Shown here: positions 27,393 through 35,766 of the stretch, piece after piece
Layout of the letters: each line of letters begins with the position of its first letter
Position numbering within the stretch: position 1 is the stretch's first letter
Notes under the pieces: generated by a model
Told to the model about the DNA's origin: nothing
Database searches by the model: none
The model's input: only the letters and a program-made list of their open reading frames with translations
Assembly: GCA_014859645.1 (NCBI GenBank)
Contig: JACUTV010000005.1
Span: 1 to 60,867, forward strand
Direction: 5' to 3'
From: Campylobacterales bacterium
GTDB taxonomy: Bacteria > Campylobacterota > Campylobacteria > Campylobacterales > Campylobacteraceae
Length of the DNA: 60,867 nucleotides
Made by a program: the position numbers and the translations under genes

Positions 27393-28589
27393 TTATTTCT
27401 CAAACAAAATCTTCCCGTACCGCCCTGCCCACCAGCCAAATACCCCTAACCACGCTAGCGCGCTAAGGCCAATAAGACTCAGATAATGGGCAGGAAATAA
27501 GTCCGCACCCACGCGCAACAGCGTCATGGTTTGCACCAGTCCAAACAACGCCACCGCGTAGCCATCGGCCACAGGTGTGCGCCCCGAATGCCCCAGCAAG
27601 ACCCGCGTCCCAAAGCCAATGAGCACGGTCGTAAAATACCCAAGTGCCAAGGCATGAAGCGGCGCGTGGCCAAAGTGCCACCCCAAATCAAACCACGAAG
27701 AGAGTCCTTGGAGTGTAAAGAGTAAAAAGCCCACAGGTGCCCACCAGATGGAGAGAAACAGCACCCATAAGATAGGCGGAGACTGGCGAAAAGGAAGTTT
27801 CCACCGCACCAGTTCAAGGGTAATAACCCCAAACAAAAGCCCATCGGCAAGCAAGGCATTGAGCCCTAAAGATTCTAACGCCACTTTAAGCAAAAGGCCG
27901 CCAAATACCACAGGCAAAAAGTACGTGGACTTGCGCACTTCGTACCCTTGAACGCGGTTAGCCGCAAAAAAAGGAATCATCTTTTGGGACACCACGATGA
28001 CCACCAAAAAGAGGTACATGTAAAAGCTCATGTTGAGCGCTACATGTAAGGTTGGTGCGACGAATGCGGCCATAAAAAGCAGTTGCGAGAGGGCGCCAAA
28101 TGCAAAGGCGACTAACATCCACGAGGTGTCTTGTTTGTTGGGCACGCTGCTTTGACGTTGAAAACTCCACAACACCCACGCCAGTTTTCCGTAGCCCACC
28201 AACACAAGCACCATGGCAAGCAACGTCCATGTTTCAGAAACAAAACTAAACACCGCTAACCCCACGCCGCCTAGGCTCAAGGCCAATGCGGGCCACAGGT
28301 AAGCAGATTTTGGCGCACTGGGACGCGCAAGGTAACGGGGAAAAGTAGTGAGCAAAAAGCCCACAAAAAACTGGGTAAACACCACAAACGCCATGGCATA
28401 CCCGTGGTAGAATTCGGGCCTTACATGTAAGGCAATCCATCCGCTAAACTGCATCCCAAGCAAAACCACAAACACTACCCCTTGCACAATCCCGCTAAAG
28501 AAAAACAGCCGATGGGGCAAGGCTAAGAGGTTTTGCCACGGCGACGTTTTGGGGCTTGGCGGGGGCGTGAGGCTACTGACAAAAACCAC
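27393..28589 (-). CDS. nnrS: NnrS family membrane protein
   Basis: About 398 residues with around twelve membrane segments. Conserved features are PHRLFFFSG near the N-terminus, HALALGYFTTVLIGFGTRVLLGHSGR and scattered His residues that ligate haem and copper in NnrS. NnrS protects against nitrosative stress in denitrifiers and nitrate ammonifiers. The GTG start at 28589 is chosen for AAGGAG 7 nt upstream; it overlaps the tpx gene by 17 bp. An ATG far upstream (28721) would run through tpx and is unlikely. Co-transcription with tpx and the FNR-type box at 29188 put it under anaerobic or NO-linked control. Confidence 0.9.
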   Translation of the reverse strand: MVFVSSLTPPPSPKTSPWQNLLALPHRLFFFSGIVQGVVFVVLLGMQFSGWIALHVRPEFYHGYAMAFVVFTQFFVGFLLTTFPRYLARPSAPKSAYLWPALALSLGGVGLAVFSFVSETWTLLAMVLVLVGYGKLAWVLWSFQRQSSVPNKQDTSWMLVAFAFGALSQLLFMAAFVAPTLHVALNMSFYMYLFLVVIVVSQKMIPFFAANRVQGYEVRKSTYFLPVVFGGLLLKVALESLGLNALLADGLLFGVITLELVRWKLPFRQSPPILWVLFLSIWWAPVGFLLFTLQGLSSWFDLGWHFGHAPLHALALGYFTTVLIGFGTRVLLGHSGRTPVADGYAVALFGLVQTMTLLRVGADLFPAHYLSLIGLSALAWLGVFGWWAGRYGKILFEK

Positions 28590-29133
28590 AGCAACTCGCT
28601 CCTTGATTCGCAGCCGCGATGGCTTTTTGGAGCGCCTCCTCATAGTCTGGTTCGTCCGTAATCTCTGGGACGATGTGCTTATACACAATGCGACCGTCTT
28701 TGCTGATGATAAAAATAGCACGCGCGCACAGCCCTTCTAGTGGCCCATTCTCGATGAGCACACCATACGCTTTGGCAAAAGCTTTGGCTTTAAAATCGCT
28801 CACAAAGGTGAGGTTTTCTACCTCTGAACGGTTGCAAAAGGAAGCCGCCGCAAAGGGCAAATCCATGGACACAAAAATGCCCTCAATGCCTTCTTGTTGG
28901 GCCAAACGCATACTAAACTCATGGGCTTCTTTGGCACACGTGGGCGTGTCAAAGGAAGGGGCGGTGAGAATGAGCTGGATGGTGTTGCCCTCCATCCCAA
29001 CGGTCTTTGGCTCCAAATGCGGGTCAAGAAGACTCACAATGGGTGCGGGATTGCCCAGTTCTTGAAATGCGCCCCCAAGGCGCAACCGCTCCCCTTTAAA
29101 TGCCGTGTAATCGGCTTTGTCTTGAAATACCAT
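28573..29133 (-). CDS. tpx: Thiol peroxidase (Tpx-type peroxiredoxin) with Cys-rich tail
   Basis: 186 residues. Tpx motifs: PSFDTPTCAKE (peroxidatic Cys) and SFCNRSE (resolving Cys). It reduces hydroperoxides using thioredoxin. Compared with a usual length near 165-170 it carries a C-terminal extension ending in ASCCGFCQ, with three Cys that could bind metal or act in redox exchange. The ATG at 29133 has AAGGAGAG 6 nt upstream; an upstream ATG at 29160 is less likely. It is first gene of a tpx-nnrS unit. Confidence 0.9.
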   Translation of the reverse strand: MVFQDKADYTAFKGERLRLGGAFQELGNPAPIVSLLDPHLEPKTVGMEGNTIQLILTAPSFDTPTCAKEAHEFSMRLAQQEGIEGIFVSMDLPFAAASFCNRSEVENLTFVSDFKAKAFAKAYGVLIENGPLEGLCARAIFIISKDGRIVYKHIVPEITDEPDYEEALQKAIAAANQGASCCGFCQ

Positions 29134-29158
29134 GCATCTCTCCTTGTTTTTAGGAGTC

Positions 29159-29229
29159 ATTTTATCCGATTAACCATGGACACTGCATTGATATACATCA
29201 AAGTTCTCGAAGGTCGTTTGGAATAAAAT
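29159..29229. promoter_or_regulatory. Divergent promoters sharing one perfect FNR-type box
   Basis: TTGATATACATCAA at 29188-29201 is a perfect TTGAT-N4-ATCAA site. To the right TAAAAT lies at 29224-29229, and to the left its mirror image ATTTTA (minus-strand TAAAAT) lies at 29159-29164. Both -10 boxes are 32-33 bp from the box centre, placing the centre near -41.5 of each promoter, the class II activator position. Genes served are tpx-nnrS (minus) and the MOSC gene (plus); both start codons lie about 55 bp from the box. Confidence 0.8.
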
Positions 29230-29255
29230 GAGGTACTAAACACTGGAGAATCCCC

Positions 29256-29951
29256 ATGCAACAGGCTTTTAGCACCGTCCTTTCCCTCAAAATTGGCGCC
29301 GTCCAAACCACCCCGCTTCCAGACTCAAACCGCAAAACAATGGTCTCTGCCATCACTAAACAGCCCGTGCAAAGCGCCACGGTTTCTGCGTTAGGATTCG
29401 ACGGAGACGAACACGGCGACCCCGCGCACCACGGAGGCATTTACAAGGCTGTTTTTATGCTAGGGACCCGGACGTATGCCGCCATCAATGCCCTGTGCGG
29501 AACAACCTTTGACCCACTTCTAGGCACGCAGTTTGGGGAAAACATGGTCTTTGCTGACGTAGGAGAGGAGGATATTTGCGTGGGAGATATTTTTCGCATA
29601 GGCCAAGTGCGCCTCCAGGTCACCCAACCTCGCCAACCGTGTTGGAAACTGAGTGCGAGTACCCACATCGCCACCATGACTCAAACCATTTTTCGCCACG
29701 GGTTGACAGGCTGGTACGCCAAAGTCCTCCAAGAAGGACGCGTGCATGTTAACGATGCTGTAATCCTCGAAGAACGCCCGTTTGCAAATCTCACCATCCG
29801 CGCCCTCAACCAAAGCTTGCTAGAGCCCAAGGCCAACAAAACACCCATCCAAGAAGCCCTAGCGTGCGACGCACTTGGCCCTTCTTTTAGAAGTGCTCTT
29901 GCCAAAAGAGCAGGTAATGACGTGGTTGATTTGTCTTATCAGGCTCTTTAA
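29256..29951 (+). CDS. MOSC-domain protein (YiiM-like)
   Basis: A 231-residue MOSC protein. The hallmark Cys lies in QPRQPCWKLS, preceded by GFDGDEHGDPAHHGG and FGENMVF. MOSC proteins bind a sulfur-containing or molybdenum-cofactor-linked ligand; YiiM homologues reduce N-hydroxylated compounds with Moco. It is divergent from tpx-nnrS and shares the FNR-type box, so it is likely induced at low oxygen or under nitrosative stress. A link to the Mo-uptake block further right is possible. GGAGAATCCCC precedes the ATG. Confidence 0.9.
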   Translation: MQQAFSTVLSLKIGAVQTTPLPDSNRKTMVSAITKQPVQSATVSALGFDGDEHGDPAHHGGIYKAVFMLGTRTYAAINALCGTTFDPLLGTQFGENMVFADVGEEDICVGDIFRIGQVRLQVTQPRQPCWKLSASTHIATMTQTIFRHGLTGWYAKVLQEGRVHVNDAVILEERPFANLTIRALNQSLLEPKANKTPIQEALACDALGPSFRSALAKRAGNDVVDLSYQAL

Positions 29952-29978
29952 GAAGAGCGCAAAAGCGCGATGCGACGC

Positions 29979-30131
29979 TTTACATGTAAGGCTTTGTGCA
30001 TATAATCCCCCTGTAAAACTTGCTAAAATACCTAGCATAACTACTTTGGTAAAATCTATCAAAAATAGCTATCTCACTCCTGAGAAAATGGCTATACACC
30101 AAGAGATAACAGCAAAAAGGAATAAATAGCC
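29979..30131 (+). promoter_or_regulatory. Promoter and leader of the AT-rich defence pair
   Basis: TTTACA (29979-29984), a 16-bp spacer and TATAAT (30001-30006) form a good promoter reading into the ATPase gene; the -35 overlaps a TTACATGTAA copy. The leader up to 30131 is AT-rich. It holds an open frame ending at 30129 (…MAIHQEITAKRNK) that could be a gene remnant or leader peptide, but nothing was recognised. AAGGA at 30118-30122 serves the next ATG. Confidence 0.6.
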
Positions 30132-33100
30132 ATGTCCGTCAAAGAATTAGTTCAAAAAATCTTTCAAACCAACACTAATTACAATGAGCCAGAACAAGCG
30201 ATTAATCAAGCTGAGTCTTTAAAGTCATTATCAAGTGATTTGTATACAGATTCTAAGCGATTCATCTATGAACTATTGCAAAACGCTGACGACTCAGGCG
30301 AAAATGGACGATTAGTAAATGTAGAAATCAAACTTTTTAATAACATATTAGTTGTGGCGCACAATGGAAAAGGATTCGACTCGTCGGATATAAAAGGTAT
30401 TTGCAATATTAACAACGGAACAAAAAAATCTTCCATCGAAAAAACTGGCTATAAAGGGATAGGCTTTAAATCTGTATTTGGACAATCGGACAAAGTGATC
30501 ATCTTTTCAAATGGCGAATATTTCAAATTTGATGCAAATCACGATTTTGGCTGGAAAGAAGAATGGAGTTCAAATAAAGATACGTGGGAGATAGAAAACA
30601 ACAGAAAATTTGTTTTTCCTTGGCAGATTATTCCTATTTATACTTTTGAACGAGAAATAGAGCAAGAGATTCAAACTTTTTTAAAGACTGATTGGAATGT
30701 AGCAACAATCATCGAGCTTTTTAAAAAAGATGATGTACAAAATGCGATAGAAGAGTTAGCAAGCAATGTTAATATGTTTTTATTTTTAAAAAATATCAAC
30801 AGCATAAAATTTACCACAGATCAAACAATTGAAATCTCCATTGACAGAAAAACAATAGGCGAATATACGCTGTCTAAAAATAAAGACATTAAATCTCAGT
30901 GGATAATTAGAACAGTTCACTTAGAAGTAACTGATGAATTAAAAAATTCACTTCAAAATGAAAGAAATATTCCTGATAAACTATTGCAAACCAATAAAAT
31001 CGAATTAACTATGGCTATACAAAAAGGACAAGAGGGGCTAAAAAAATTAGCTACTAATGAGAGTTTATTATATGCTTATCTACCGACGGATGAGAAACGC
31101 TACTCTTTGCCTATACTTGTGAATACTACTTTTTTGATGTCTGCAAATCGTGAATCACTTCATGCCGATTCTAAATGGAATCAATGGCTATTTAAATCAA
31201 TTAGTCTTGAATTATTTAAATGGATAGCATCACTAATAAAAGGTGAATACTCTTATCAAGCGTATCAGTTAATGCCAATTAAGCTATCAACGAACGATGA
31301 GTTAAGTAGAGAATATAACAGAGGTATAGATGAAGCTGTTGAGACAATACCTTTTATCCTTTCAAAAGAAAATGAATTGCTAAAAGTCAAAGAAGCGCTT
31401 ATAGATTCAACTTTTTTATCCGAAAAGACTTTTATCGGTTCCGAAGTTGTTAGAAAATTTATCATCCATAAAATTGGAAGTGGTAATGCAATAGTTGAAA
31501 AACCGTTTGTAATGAATACAGGTTTTAATTCATTGCTTGAAAAGATAGGTGTAGAAACTTTTAAGTGGAATGACGTACCAGCTTTTTTTGCTTTTGAAGA
31601 TTTTTTGTCTGAACATACTGTAGATAAAAATATAGAGCTTATACAATATTTTAAAAATGAAAGTGAATTAAAAGATCCCGTAGTTGATGAGAAAAAATTA
31701 AAAAGTTTGGCTTTTATATATGATCACAAAAATAAGCTAACTCATCCCAATAATGTATACTTTCCTGCACCAGATGATAAAACTTGGAATAACCCTGAAA
31801 GTTCATTATCTTTTTTACATCAAAAAATTCAAACATGGCTACTCGAAAAACAAAAAAGTAGAAAGTGGTTAGAAAAACTAGGAGTCGTAGAAAAAACAGA
31901 TATTTCATTTTTGGAAAAAACTATCATTCCTAATTGTGAAAATTATATTACAAATCTAAATGCTATTGAAACAATACAAACAATCTATAGCTTATATAAA
32001 AAAGAAAAAATTGAAGATAGATTGAGACAATTGGCTGATTTAAAACTTCTTACAAAAAATGAACATTTAATTTCTGCATCAGAATGTTTTTTTTCAGATG
32101 AGTATACTCCAAAACTAAAGATTGAAGAAAATATCAAAGATGATATATTTTTAAGTGAAAAATATTTAGATGTAATAAATGATGATAAGGACGAGATAAA
32201 AAGATTTTTTAAATACATGGGAGTTCAAGAAGATATTAGTATCTTTACAATTAAAGAAAAAACTTCAAACGAAATACTTATTAATTATTATGAATTTGAA
32301 AAAGAATATTTTAATTTAGCAGATAAAAAGTTTTCACCTGTTGTTACTACTTTTACAGCCGATACATACCAAGATATAAATACTTTATCTTTTTTATCAA
32401 AAACAAATTCTTTCCAATTCTCAAAATTATTTTGGAATACAGTAATTCAAAATATTAATTTAACTAGCATTCAGAAATTGCCTAGAGCATATTGGGGAAA
32501 TTTTGGTTATCCAAGTCGAATAACTGGTAATTTAGTTGGCAGTTATTTAAAATGGTATGTTCAAAATATAAAATGTATTCCCACAAAAAAAGGGTTTTGT
32601 GATAAATCCATTTCTGTATTTATCAATAGTGATGAAATGATCAAACTTGCGGGTAAATATTTACCTGTGTTCGATAGCTCCATTGAGCTAACGCAAGATT
32701 GGAAAGCGTTTTTTTCTTTCAAAACAGAATTTCAACTTGAAGACTATTTAGAATTGTTAACTGCCATTTTTGATGATAAAACCGATGAAAATAAATTACA
32801 AGAGTTCAATAAAAAAAGAGTTCAAGAAATTTTTTATAAACTCTTGGTGCAATCAAATAATTGGAATACAGCAGAGATTGAAAAAGTTAAAACATGGGCA
32901 GAATCGACTTTTTTAACGGATGAAGATTGTAATATAGTTGAAGCTAAACACTTAAAATATTATGCTGATGGGGATACCTCGATTTTTCAAGAAATTTATC
33001 AATTCATTGGGCTGAATGAAGAAAATAAAGCGCATCAAAATATTGAGAATTTATTAGAGTATTTTGGAATAGAAATACTAAGACAAGATAATTTTGATAT

Positions 33101-34001
33101 TGAACTTGAAGGAGATAGATTAGACTGTGATTTAAAAGATAAATTAGAAAATATCTTCCCATATTTGGAAAATTGGATTGTTAAAGTTGATAGTGAATTT
33201 TCAACTGAACAATTAAAAGAAGTTTATGAAAAACTTGAAAAATTAGATATTTTTGAAGCTACTAAACTTTCTTTATCGTATGATGGAAATATTTTGAAAA
33301 CAGTTCAACTTCATTTGGATAAAAATGAATTGCTAGTAACCAAACCTTGGTTTTCAAATAAAGTCTTAATCTCATTGCCAAAAGTTTTATGTGACTATTT
33401 TAATCTTAAAGGCTATGAAGATAAATTAGAGTTTTTGTTAAGAGAAAATGATTTTTTAGAAATAAATGAATATTTTGAAAATGAAGGGATTAAGGTTCCA
33501 GAGATTCAGGTGCCAGTAACCAAATCGAAGCAAAAAGTTGAACCAAGTGTGACTCTTCCACAAATTGATACACCGCAAGCTTTGGCAAGTTTTGGGATTA
33601 CAAATTCTGAAGAATACGAAAAAATCAAACTTTCCCATCCAAAACTTTTTCACAACAGTACACCCACACAAGAGATGTATGAAGCCGCTCAAAAACTTAT
33701 TGAAAGAGCAGTATCTAATATTAAAGCTCATTTGATTACACTAGATGAATATAAATGTGAAGATATTGAACAAACGGCCCCTACAGTTTTAGGGGGCATT
33801 ACAAAAAATGGAAGAGACATTAGCGTAGTTGGAAGACCATCTGATGATGGCAAAATTGTTATAGGATATTATGAATCAGAAATACCTGTCTTGGAACTTG
33901 ATGGAAATGAGCTTTGGTACGAAGATGGAAAATCTGAACCGAAACAATTAACACTAGGTGAATTGTTAAAGAAAACAGAAATAACAAGGATTCCAGTATG
34001 A
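30132..34001 (+). CDS. Sacsin/Hsp90-like ATPase, predicted defence protein
   Basis: 1289 residues. Residues about 30-150 are a GHKL (HATPase) fold of the sacsin type: N box ELLQNADDSG, G1 box VVAHNGKGF (the HNG variant typical of sacsin-like proteins) and G2 box TGYKGIGFKSVF. The long middle part is helical with no recognised domain. The last about 140 residues hold a conserved-looking beta-rich domain (LGGITKNGRDISVVGRPSDD). Such ATPases occur in bacterial conflict systems. Base composition is far more AT-rich than the flanks, and TTACATGTAA is absent from the gene, both signs of transfer. It overlaps the next gene by 4 bp (ATGA). I do not recognise it as a named system. Confidence 0.85.
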   Translation: MSVKELVQKIFQTNTNYNEPEQAINQAESLKSLSSDLYTDSKRFIYELLQNADDSGENGRLVNVEIKLFNNILVVAHNGKGFDSSDIKGICNINNGTKKSSIEKTGYKGIGFKSVFGQSDKVIIFSNGEYFKFDANHDFGWKEEWSSNKDTWEIENNRKFVFPWQIIPIYTFEREIEQEIQTFLKTDWNVATIIELFKKDDVQNAIEELASNVNMFLFLKNINSIKFTTDQTIEISIDRKTIGEYTLSKNKDIKSQWIIRTVHLEVTDELKNSLQNERNIPDKLLQTNKIELTMAIQKGQEGLKKLATNESLLYAYLPTDEKRYSLPILVNTTFLMSANRESLHADSKWNQWLFKSISLELFKWIASLIKGEYSYQAYQLMPIKLSTNDELSREYNRGIDEAVETIPFILSKENELLKVKEALIDSTFLSEKTFIGSEVVRKFIIHKIGSGNAIVEKPFVMNTGFNSLLEKIGVETFKWNDVPAFFAFEDFLSEHTVDKNIELIQYFKNESELKDPVVDEKKLKSLAFIYDHKNKLTHPNNVYFPAPDDKTWNNPESSLSFLHQKIQTWLLEKQKSRKWLEKLGVVEKTDISFLEKTIIPNCENYITNLNAIETIQTIYSLYKKEKIEDRLRQLADLKLLTKNEHLISASECFFSDEYTPKLKIEENIKDDIFLSEKYLDVINDDKDEIKRFFKYMGVQEDISIFTIKEKTSNEILINYYEFEKEYFNLADKKFSPVVTTFTADTYQDINTLSFLSKTNSFQFSKLFWNTVIQNINLTSIQKLPRAYWGNFGYPSRITGNLVGSYLKWYVQNIKCIPTKKGFCDKSISVFINSDEMIKLAGKYLPVFDSSIELTQDWKAFFSFKTEFQLEDYLELLTAIFDDKTDENKLQEFNKKRVQEIFYKLLVQSNNWNTAEIEKVKTWAESTFLTDEDCNIVEAKHLKYYADGDTSIFQEIYQFIGLNEENKAHQNIENLLEYFGIEILRQDNFDIELEGDRLDCDLKDKLENIFPYLENWIVKVDSEFSTEQLKEVYEKLEKLDIFEATKLSLSYDGNILKTVQLHLDKNELLVTKPWFSNKVLISLPKVLCDYFNLKGYEDKLEFLLRENDFLEINEYFENEGIKVPEIQVPVTKSKQKVEPSVTLPQIDTPQALASFGITNSEEYEKIKLSHPKLFHNSTPTQEMYEAAQKLIERAVSNIKAHLITLDEYKCEDIEQTAPTVLGGITKNGRDISVVGRPSDDGKIVIGYYESEIPVLELDGNELWYEDGKSEPKQLTLGELLKKTEITRIPV

Positions 34002-35065
34002 GTTTAAAAGAGGAAATAATTGATCTAATAAAACAACCTAAAAATAAAAATATTGAATTTAAAGCTGTCCTGCCTCCATCAAGAGTATTGGCAAAAGTAA
34101 TCTCTTCTTTTGCCAATACCAATGGAGGTTATCTGATATTGGGTGTTTTAGATGACGGGACACCAAAAGGTTTGAGTGGAGATTTTTTTGCTACAGAAAC
34201 AGTACATAAAGCTATAGATTTGTTGACACCTCGACCAATAGTTAATTATGAATATGTTGATGCAATCGGTAAAAGACTTTTTGTGATAAAAACAGAAAAA
34301 TCAACGGATGATATTTTATTTGAAAACAATAAATATATACGACAAGGCGATAAAACACTACTCTTTGCGGTTGAAGACACACAAAAATTTTCATCACAAA
34401 AATATCCAAAAATTTCTCAATTATTTAATGAGTTAACTGTACAGTCTGAAAACTCAACTGAGGCAAAGAAAAAATATTTTGAACATATTAAAAGTATTTT
34501 AAAAATCATAGATGATTTGGGAAGCACTTTATATCCTGATAATGTTGAAACGATTACAACAAATCAAGAAGGAAAAATTTTAAGCCGTATTCTTTACTCA
34601 TCTTTTACTGATAATTTTGAAACTTATCTATCTGACTTGCTTTTTGAAATATTTCTTGCAAAACCAGAGACTTTAAAATCCAAACAAGAAGTTACGATAG
34701 AGGAAGTTTTAAATTGTAGCGATATGCAAGATTTTGTACATTATTGGGCAAAACAAAAGATAGGAAAGCTTCAAAAAGGTAGCGTTAAAGGTTTTATAGA
34801 AGATACGAAGCAAATTAAAGATTTGAATGTTTTAGGGGCTGTAGAAATCAAAGAGATCGATAAATTACTACAAATTAGACATTTATTCTCACATAGAAAT
34901 GGAATTGTAGATGAGAAATTTTTGAAATTTTATCCGAACATTGAGCCTTTAAATAATGAATTCAACATGCCTATTAGCGATATTGTCTTAAAGCTTGAAT
35001 ATTTAATCACTATAGCAAATCGCATTGACACGGCAGCAATCAATAAATATAGTTTAGCAATCTAG
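33998..35065 (+). CDS. AlbA_2 (Schlafen-type) protein with C-terminal HEPN RNase motif
   Basis: 355 residues. Residues 1-about 130 match the AlbA_2/Schlafen N-terminal domain: NIEFKAVLPPS, SSFANTNGGYLILGVLDDG and YIRQGDKT. The C-terminal part (about 200-340) is helical and contains RHLFSH, an exact R-x4-H motif (Arg294, His299) as in HEPN ribonucleases, within LLQIRHLFSHRNG. The pairing suggests a nucleic-acid-binding or cleaving front and an RNase effector. It is translationally coupled to the ATPase (ATGA overlap) and equally AT-rich. Function as an abortive-infection effector is inferred from domains and neighbours. Confidence 0.82.
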   Translation: MSLKEEIIDLIKQPKNKNIEFKAVLPPSRVLAKVISSFANTNGGYLILGVLDDGTPKGLSGDFFATETVHKAIDLLTPRPIVNYEYVDAIGKRLFVIKTEKSTDDILFENNKYIRQGDKTLLFAVEDTQKFSSQKYPKISQLFNELTVQSENSTEAKKKYFEHIKSILKIIDDLGSTLYPDNVETITTNQEGKILSRILYSSFTDNFETYLSDLLFEIFLAKPETLKSKQEVTIEEVLNCSDMQDFVHYWAKQKIGKLQKGSVKGFIEDTKQIKDLNVLGAVEIKEIDKLLQIRHLFSHRNGIVDEKFLKFYPNIEPLNNEFNMPISDIVLKLEYLITIANRIDTAAINKYSLAI

Positions 35066-35095
35066 GGATATGCGCCACCAAGGTGCCATTAGCGT

Positions 35096-35458
35096 TCAAA
35101 ACGTGTCTGAAGCAACAAGTATTTCGCATTGTTTTTTAAAATTGGGTAGTACATGCCTAATGACCCACTCAATAATCGCCAAGTTCACCCCTTCGTAATC
35201 GTGCGCAATGTAATTTCGCACATCCCACATGCCTTTGATGTCTTGGGATTCAAAGCTTTCTAAAAGTGCTTGATTTTGGGATTTTCGTAGCTTTTCAAAC
35301 TGCTCGGCAATGGAAGTAAGGTGCATTAAAATCGCGGGGCGGAAGGTGCTCACCTCCGCTAAAGCATCGGTAATGGTTCCCGCATTGGCTACGACGCGCT
35401 CAATGTAATCAATCTTTTCAAGAATCAGGTAAATCTTACTAATAGGCTCTTTAGACAT
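35096..35458 (-). CDS. hepT: HepT HEPN toxin of MntA-HepT type VII pair
   Basis: A 120-residue DUF86/HepT protein. The catalytic HEPN motif is RNYIAHDYEG (R-x4-H followed by x-Y). The Tyr is the residue that MntA-type antitoxins AMPylate in studied systems. HepT is an RNase toxin. The ATG at 35458 is chosen; it overlaps mntA by 8 bp. It converges with the Schlafen-type gene, 30 bp away. Confidence 0.9.
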   Translation of the reverse strand: MSKEPISKIYLILEKIDYIERVVANAGTITDALAEVSTFRPAILMHLTSIAEQFEKLRKSQNQALLESFESQDIKGMWDVRNYIAHDYEGVNLAIIEWVIRHVLPNFKKQCEILVASDTF

Positions 35459-35759
35459 AAATCGTTCGGTCGATGATAAATTTCTTGCCTGTTTTTCCAA
35501 GGCCCGTTTTATCGGCAAAATCCACGCTTTTGCCAAGTGCGCGACTGAGTTCTTTTTGAATTTCACCCATGCGCTCAATGGATCGCATCCCATAGCGCTC
35601 CACAAAAGAAGGCTTGGCTTCAATCAAAATATCAATATCGCTTTTTTCGTCCGCCTCGTCCCGTGCGTAAGAGCCAAACAAGCCCTCAATCACAAAACCT
35701 TCTTGCAAATAATGGTCTTTTAGGCTTTTGAGCCGCTTAAGTAGTGCTTCTTTTTTCAT
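35451..35759 (-). CDS. mntA: MntA minimal nucleotidyltransferase antitoxin
   Basis: A 102-residue MNT-family protein with the active site GLFGSYARDEADEKSDIDIL (GS-x10-DxD). In MntA-HepT systems it neutralises HepT by adding AMP to a Tyr. It starts at 35759, 7 bp after the modC stop, so it could be transcribed from the mod operon. It overlaps hepT at the 3' end, the usual order for this pair. Confidence 0.9.
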   Translation of the reverse strand: MKKEALLKRLKSLKDHYLQEGFVIEGLFGSYARDEADEKSDIDILIEAKPSFVERYGMRSIERMGEIQKELSRALGKSVDFADKTGLGKTGKKFIIDRTIYV

Positions 35760-35766
35760 GAAAAAA

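Noticed and set aside
30001-30131. Insertion-sequence or att-site borders at the AT-rich island
   Set aside because: No inverted or direct repeats of useful length were found at its two ends by reading.
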